The notes under the pieces are model-generated. The model saw only the letters and a program-made list of their open reading frames with translations, had not been told where the DNA came from and searched no databases. From the NCBI GenBank assembly GCA_028282545.1, contig JANQHT010000086.1:1-64000 (forward strand): a stretch of 64,000 nt of DNA, given 5' to 3'. Below are positions 59,653-64,000 of this stretch, piece by piece (position 1 is the stretch's first letter; each line of letters opens with the position of its first letter). The DNA comes from Spirochaetales bacterium (GTDB lineage: Bacteria; Spirochaetota; Spirochaetia; DSM-27196; Alkalispirochaetaceae). A program made the position numbers and the translations under genes.

Positions 59653-60960
59653 TTAATTCGCTGCGCCAAGTATTTCAGCTGCACGCTCCCGAAGAATCTC
59701 GGTTGCCTCGCTGGGAGTGTATTCGCCAAACCGTACACCGTCGCGAACGACCGGGAAATACACGTTCTGAATCAGATCAGTGTACCCAACGGGATCGGGC
59801 GCGGGAATCGGAGAGCTGTCCGCACCGACACGCGACATGAACTCAAACACGACCTCCTGCGGTCGGCCGACGCGGGTGGTCAGGTCGTCACGTACTGCAT
59901 CTGCGATCGGAACGCCGCGCTCGGCAAGCAGAATCTGGTTTGCGCCCAAATCGTTGGTAACAAAGTCGATAAATCGAGCCGCTTCGTCGGGGTTCTGCGC
60001 ATCGCGGGAAATCGCGAAAAACATCGACGGTTTGATGTAGTGCCCCGGACGCCCTTGTTCGAGACGGGGCAACATGACCATTACGAAATCGCGCTCCTCC
60101 GGTCCGCCGGCCGCGGTCCACATCGCGGTCAGCTGGTTGCTCCACATGGACGCCATCGCCGCGTCGCCGGGGATAATTGGTTGCATCTCGAGGTTGTCGC
60201 CATTGGCGTAGTCGCTCGCCTCGCGACTGATGTGGGGAATCGCCCCCGCTTCCTGCAGGCGAAGTACCATCTCAATATACTCAATAAAGACACTGTCATC
60301 TTCGTAGCCGAGTGCGGTCCCATCGTCGTTGAACGCCCATGAGCCGTCGGCGAGGTAGAGCGACTTCCAGAGTTGCTCGCCCAGCAGGCCTGCGCCAAAC
60401 CCGAATACGCCCGTTTCTTCGTGTAATTTCAGCACGATCTCTTCGAACTCGCTCCAGGTCCAGTCATCGTCCGGGAGGGGAACGCCCGCCTCTTCAAACC
60501 TTGCGACGTCGAGCACCATGCACTGTGAGTTGACACCCAGGTTCACGCCGTACAACTGGCCGTCGATTCGACCGCCCGCCAAGTTCGCGTCGGCAACATC
60601 GGAAAAGTCAAAAAGACCAGAGTCGACGAATGGGTCGAGAGGTTGAATCAACCCACGGGATTGCCACTCTGTCAGGTATGCATAGTCCTGCTGTATCACG
60701 TCGGGAAGATTTCTCCCGGCTGCCATAGTGGTGAGTTTTGTCCAATAGTCGGTCCAACCGGCGAACTCGTAGGTCACTTCCAGGCCATCGTTATTGGCCT
60801 CGTAGAGTTCAAGCGTTTCAATCGTCCGTTCGTGCCGGTTCTGCGATCCCCACCACATAACGCGGAGTGAGTCGCTACCTTCACCTTCCGGCTCTCCAGA
60901 CGCAAATACCATGCCCGCAACAAAGAGAACCAATAAAATCGCGGTTACTGTTCTTTTCAC
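59653..60960 (-). CDS. Carbohydrate ABC transporter substrate-binding protein
   Basis: Periplasmic sugar-binding protein of 435 residues, MalE type. Signal peptide ends ...GMVFASGEPEGEG, no lipobox cysteine. Family features: MWWGSQNRHERTIETLELYE, DVIQQDYAYLTEW and IPGDAAMASMWSNQL. The GTG start at 60960 follows AAAGGAGGG. It is the first gene of an importer-oxidoreductase operon and is divergent from the YesN-type regulator at 61066, with the kinase gene beyond it; this arrangement is typical of importers regulated by YesMN-type systems. Confidence 0.93.
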   Translation of the reverse strand: MKRTVTAILLVLFVAGMVFASGEPEGEGSDSLRVMWWGSQNRHERTIETLELYEANNDGLEVTYEFAGWTDYWTKLTTMAAGRNLPDVIQQDYAYLTEWQSRGLIQPLDPFVDSGLFDFSDVADANLAGGRIDGQLYGVNLGVNSQCMVLDVARFEEAGVPLPDDDWTWSEFEEIVLKLHEETGVFGFGAGLLGEQLWKSLYLADGSWAFNDDGTALGYEDDSVFIEYIEMVLRLQEAGAIPHISREASDYANGDNLEMQPIIPGDAAMASMWSNQLTAMWTAAGGPEERDFVMVMLPRLEQGRPGHYIKPSMFFAISRDAQNPDEAARFIDFVTNDLGANQILLAERGVPIADAVRDDLTTRVGRPQEVVFEFMSRVGADSSPIPAPDPVGYTDLIQNVYFPVVRDGVRFGEYTPSEATEILRERAAEILGAAN

Positions 60961-61029
60961 AGTGACCCTCCTTTCTTTAGTCTTGGTTCATTGTTGAGGC
61001 GGATCACCCCGGAGTAAACCGCACAAAGC

Positions 61030-61058
61030 TTGACAGAAGGTATCATTTTTCGACTATT
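61030..61058 (+). promoter_or_regulatory. Promoter candidate for the YesN-type regulator
   Basis: TTGACA (61030-61035) is followed after 17 bases by ACTATT (61053-61058), a weak -10. It lies only 8 bases before the ATG at 61066, and no Shine-Dalgarno is visible, so a very short or absent leader is possible. Confidence 0.35.
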
Positions 61059-61065
61059 GTCTGCC

Positions 61066-61794
61066 ATGCGTTCAATCCGGGTTCTTCTGGTGGACGACGA
61101 ACCACCCATACTTCACGGACTCGAAACCCACGTTCCCTGGCGGCAACTCGGCTTCGAGGTGTGCGCAACGTGCACCAATGGGACCGATGCGCTTTCGGTG
61201 TTGCGCGCACAACCGATCGACGTGGTTCTTTCCGATATTCGCATGCCCGGGCTCGATGGACTCGAACTGTGTCACATCGCGCGAACGGAGTTTCCCGATC
61301 TTGTGGTTCTGTTTCTCACCGCATACCGCGATTTTGAGTTCGCTCAGCGCGCCGTTTCACTTGGCGCGTGGCAGTTTTTGCTCAAGCCGACCAACTTCGA
61401 AACGCTCTATGCGACGCTTTTCGAACTAAGGCGTACACTCGCCGCCCGCGATGAAGAGGGAGGCTCGGAACCCTCCGACCTTGCCGAAACCATATCGGAG
61501 TGGGTTCGCGGCCACTTCAACGAAGCGTCGCTTGAACGAGTTGCAGATTTTGTCGATTTGAATCCTCAGTACGTGAGTCGTCGATACTTCGAACTGACGG
61601 GTACGCACTTTTCCGAACTCGTGCAAAAGGTGCGGATGGAGCATGCGGCGCGGCTGCTTCGCACCAGTCGCTATCGAACCTATGAGATTAGCCGGATCGT
61701 CGGTTATTCGACACCAAAGAACTTCGCGCGGCGTTTCCGCGAATACTACGGCGTCTCACCATCGGAGTACCGACGGGCAAGTCCATCGTCGTAG
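61066..61794 (+). CDS. Response regulator with AraC-type output, YesN-like
   Basis: Cytoplasmic response regulator of 242 residues. Receiver with Asp57 in LSDIRMPGLDG, acidic VDDEPP and Lys in FLLKPTN. AraC output: LERVADFVDLNPQYVSRRYF and YEISRIVGYSTPKNFARRFR. The linker is short, so it is smaller than most YesN proteins. ATG 61066 is chosen because the receiver starts there; the frame to 61030 is promoter. It overlaps the 3' end of the kinase gene on the other strand by 49 bases. Likely activates the ABC operon at 60960. Confidence 0.9.
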   Translation: MRSIRVLLVDDEPPILHGLETHVPWRQLGFEVCATCTNGTDALSVLRAQPIDVVLSDIRMPGLDGLELCHIARTEFPDLVVLFLTAYRDFEFAQRAVSLGAWQFLLKPTNFETLYATLFELRRTLAARDEEGGSEPSDLAETISEWVRGHFNEASLERVADFVDLNPQYVSRRYFELTGTHFSELVQKVRMEHAARLLRTSRYRTYEISRIVGYSTPKNFARRFREYYGVSPSEYRRASPSS

Positions 61795-63491
61795 GGCACG
61801 AGTGGCAGATGAACGGTAACGACGAACCCTCGATCCGCGCCGTTGTTCAATTGCAGACGCGCATCGTTTCCAAACGCCAGGACCAGCCTTCGATGGCTGT
61901 TGGCGATACCCACGTGCCCCGTCGAAATCGTGTTGCGATCCGAAAGTGCCGCGCGAAGTGCAACCAGTTCCGCCTCCGAAACGCCGTTGCCCGAGTCGGA
62001 TACGCGGAGTTGAAGGTGTTCGCCCGAGCGATAAGCGGAAACCGCCACCTCGCCCCCTTCCGGCAGTTCACGTATGCCGTGGTAGATCGCATTCTCAACC
62101 AGCGGTTGAAGAACCATGGGAATCACTGTGGCGTATAGCACATCCGGTTCGACATTGCATCGGTAGTTGAGCCGGTCCCCGTATCTCGATTTCTGCAACG
62201 TCAGGTAGTTGCGACAGTTCTCGATCTCATCGGAGAGTGGCACGTAGCGCGACGGCGCGCGAAGCGAGTACTTCAGAATCGCCGAGAGCCGTGAAATCAT
62301 CGTGTTGATTTCGGATGGCACTTTGGTGTGATCGAGTACCTTCCAGTTGATTACCTCGAGCGTGTTGAACAGGAAATGGGGATTGAGCTGTGAACGCAGG
62401 AAAAGCAACTCGAGCGTTTTCTCCCGCAACTCCCGCTCCGACAACTCGATTTCGAGGTATTTCTTTTCCATCACAGTGCGAAGAATCTGATAGGTCACGT
62501 AACTGAATCCGGTTCGCGAGTGTTCATCGAGGTTCGGCAACTCCCCGCCGGCATCGGCGCGCTCGACGATTTCCAGTACGTTTTGGATGTGCGCAAAGTG
62601 ACGACGCGTCAGATAGAGCGCCACGATCACTCCGATCGCACTTGCGGCGATTACGATTGCGACGGAAATCCGAAACACGGTATCGGATGGTTGAAGAAAC
62701 ACCTCTGACGGCGTGTAGAGCGTGTAGCGCCAACCCGCATCTGCGGTTTTGGCCGACGCTTGGTATCGGCCGGGATAGCCCGGTGGTTCCCCGAAAAGAA
62801 ACCGTCCATCCGGCGCCTGGATCGAGAGCATCTGCCCTGAATGAGTCTGCATCGAACGAACGAGCGACTCCAGCTCCGGCACGGAAATGTTGAGAACGAC
62901 GACGCCACGCATTGAGGGCCTGGCGAGCGGAAAGATTCGACGGTAGATCGTGATCACCTGTTCGGACCCCATCGCCGTGTTGACCAGAGGCCGATACTGC
63001 CGACGCTCGACATGCATTTCCGTGCTCCCCGACATTGCTCGGTACGTGTCCAACCACCCGAAGTCGGGTATTTGATCCTCAGGAACCACATCAAACTCAC
63101 TGGTAAGGATCGCTTCGGGGAAATCGTCAAAGTAGACGTACAAACTGTGTAGCGCGGGTCGCGCGTACACCGAAGGGTTGATGACCGATTGAATAAGGCG
63201 AATCGTTTCGAATCCCGAGTAATCAGTCATCCGTTCGTCGAAGGCCTCGCGCAAGTCGACGAGAAGATCCGAGGAGGAGCTAATCGCTACGCCGGTCGCG
63301 TCCAGCTCGGCGATGAATGATTCAACCGCTTGTTCAACCTGCACGACGATACCATCGTGGAGACGCTCCAGCTCACGTCGTGTCTCCCGACGCGTATAGA
63401 ACACCGATAAAAAACCAACCACGACCAGGACCGATACCGGAATCAGCATGGACAAAAAATAGCGGGTAAAGAGACGCACGCGGACAACCAT
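61746..63491 (-). CDS. Sensor histidine kinase, YesM-like
   Basis: Membrane kinase of 581 residues. First helix FLSMLIPVSVLVVVGFLSVF, a periplasmic dCache-like sensor (residues about 40-285), second helix AIVIAASAIGVIVALYLT and HAMP-like linker. His_kinase motif LRSQLNPHFLFNTLEVINW with the phospho-acceptor His, then N-box LQPLVENAIYHGIREL and DSGNGVS. ATG 63491 is preferred; the TTG at 63524 sits directly on a GGAGG with no spacing. It faces the YesN-like gene, which lies beyond the shared 49-base overlap, and should sense a sugar. Confidence 0.9.
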   Translation of the reverse strand: MVVRVRLFTRYFLSMLIPVSVLVVVGFLSVFYTRRETRRELERLHDGIVVQVEQAVESFIAELDATGVAISSSSDLLVDLREAFDERMTDYSGFETIRLIQSVINPSVYARPALHSLYVYFDDFPEAILTSEFDVVPEDQIPDFGWLDTYRAMSGSTEMHVERRQYRPLVNTAMGSEQVITIYRRIFPLARPSMRGVVVLNISVPELESLVRSMQTHSGQMLSIQAPDGRFLFGEPPGYPGRYQASAKTADAGWRYTLYTPSEVFLQPSDTVFRISVAIVIAASAIGVIVALYLTRRHFAHIQNVLEIVERADAGGELPNLDEHSRTGFSYVTYQILRTVMEKKYLEIELSERELREKTLELLFLRSQLNPHFLFNTLEVINWKVLDHTKVPSEINTMISRLSAILKYSLRAPSRYVPLSDEIENCRNYLTLQKSRYGDRLNYRCNVEPDVLYATVIPMVLQPLVENAIYHGIRELPEGGEVAVSAYRSGEHLQLRVSDSGNGVSEAELVALRAALSDRNTISTGHVGIANSHRRLVLAFGNDARLQLNNGADRGFVVTVHLPLVPYDDGLARRYSDGETP

Positions 63492-63720
63492 TTCTACGAG
63501 TTCCGACCTGGCTGTGTCACGCAACCTCCATTAGTACATTTTCAATCGCCCGGGGGAGCAATGAGAGTACGTCGCCGCAAGAAAGGGAGGCGCCTGCCGC
63601 AGGCGTTGTGAGATATGCGAATCCGATCGAATCAGGCATGCCTGTAGTGTAGTCGGCAACGACGGAACTCCGCAATTTGCCTCTCGTCAGCGTCATAGAC
63701 GGGATCCGACGCGAGGACAA

Positions 63721-63975
63721 CTACCGTATTCGCGGTCCGGCTGAGGGCGTCGCTGTGCTCCCGGTTGCGGTACTGTGGTGCTCCCCCCGAGGCCCTGGTA
63801 CATCGTTATCTGACTGTAGGCACGGGTTGGTATCGAGAAGGTGTCCTTGTGGTTGTAGATCGCCCGGGATGTTGTGTGCCTCCAGGATGGTTGTCCGGTA
63901 CCCGTTCAGGCGCGCGTAGCATCCGGTCGATAGCCCCGCGATCCCCGCACCAACGATGACCATGCTTTTCTCCAT
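63721..63975 (-). pseudogene. Truncated FAD-dependent oxidoreductase (phytoene-desaturase family) N-terminus
   Basis: The first 34 residues are a clear FAD-binding start: SMVIVGAGIAGLSTGCYARL, then YRTTILEAHNIPG. Functional relatives continue with G-L-C-T-x-W-K; here Asp and an unrelated Pro/Thr-rich sequence follow to a stop at 63721. On the same strand 63525-63720 shows coding-like stretches in other frames, such as TVVVLASDPVYDADERQIAE, which suggests a frameshifted or rearranged remainder. ATG 63975 has GAGGGATG upstream. Only the N-terminal homology is firm. Confidence 0.55.
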
Positions 63976-64000
63976 GGCATCCCTCGTTTGTTTGTCGTTT

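Noticed and set aside
1-64000. tRNA, rRNA, CRISPR arrays, insertion sequences
   Set aside because: Looked for cloverleaf-like GGTTCRA segments, regular repeat-spacer arrays and transposase motifs on both strands; none was convincing.

Overview
The window looks like a chromosomal stretch of a free-living, GC-rich spirochaete (Spirochaetaceae-like). The main clue is the substrate-binding proteins. Five of them, from four unrelated families, end their signal peptides with the same motif, F-A-(S/T/G)-G followed by acidic residues, and none has a lipobox cysteine. YesM/YesN-type two-component genes, many ABC/TRAP/TTT importers and several sugar-acid pathways also suggest a saccharolytic scavenger. 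The genus assignment is inference; no rRNA or tRNA gene was found.

Layout. 1-2529: end of a sugar ABC importer plus a GH172 (DUF2961) hydrolase. 2599-8379: an SDR, then a PocR/AraC regulator divergent from a uroporphyrinogen-decarboxylase-type methyltransferase fused to a thioredoxin-like domain and two CobW GTPases. 8661-17737: DeoR regulator, ABC importer, PfkB kinase and ulaG/ulaD/ulaE/ulaF, an L-ascorbate-type pathway without the usual PTS. 17754-26452: rpiB, dhaL, dhaK and tctC-A-B, divergent from a cupin, with a VOC protein, a PdxA-type dehydrogenase, a GntR regulator and a second KGPDC/HPS-like protein; probably one sugar-acid pathway under GntR control. 26514-32953: TauE/SafE permease with a coupled 40-residue membrane peptide, a YehZYXW-type osmoprotectant importer and an MFS transporter. 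33195-43313: RND efflux operon divergent from a NarL-type two-component system, a CDF transporter and an AraC regulator. 43352-51969: LarA-like protein, FGGY kinase, DapA-like aldolase, hydroxyacid dehydrogenase, TRAP transporter and RpiR regulator, linked by four copies of a HexR-like operator. 51970-57769: four Gfo/Idh/MocA oxidoreductases and a wrecked GH3 glucosidase. 57792-63491: sugar ABC importer divergent from a YesN/YesM pair. 63525-63975: truncated FAD oxidoreductase.

How it fits together. Each catabolic block pairs an importer, a kinase or dehydrogenase, an aldolase or decarboxylase, and a local one-component or two-component regulator. The products should enter at pentose phosphates, erythrose 4-phosphate or triose phosphates. 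Three of the importer operons have stem-loops directly after the binding-protein gene, which would set binding protein above permease. None of the three carbohydrate ABC importers has its own ATPase gene here, so a shared ATPase elsewhere is implied. The best candidates for undescribed biology are the PTS-free ascorbate route, the GntR-controlled sugar-acid locus, the methyltransferase-thioredoxin/CobW operon, and the HexR-like regulon with apparently leaderless promoters.
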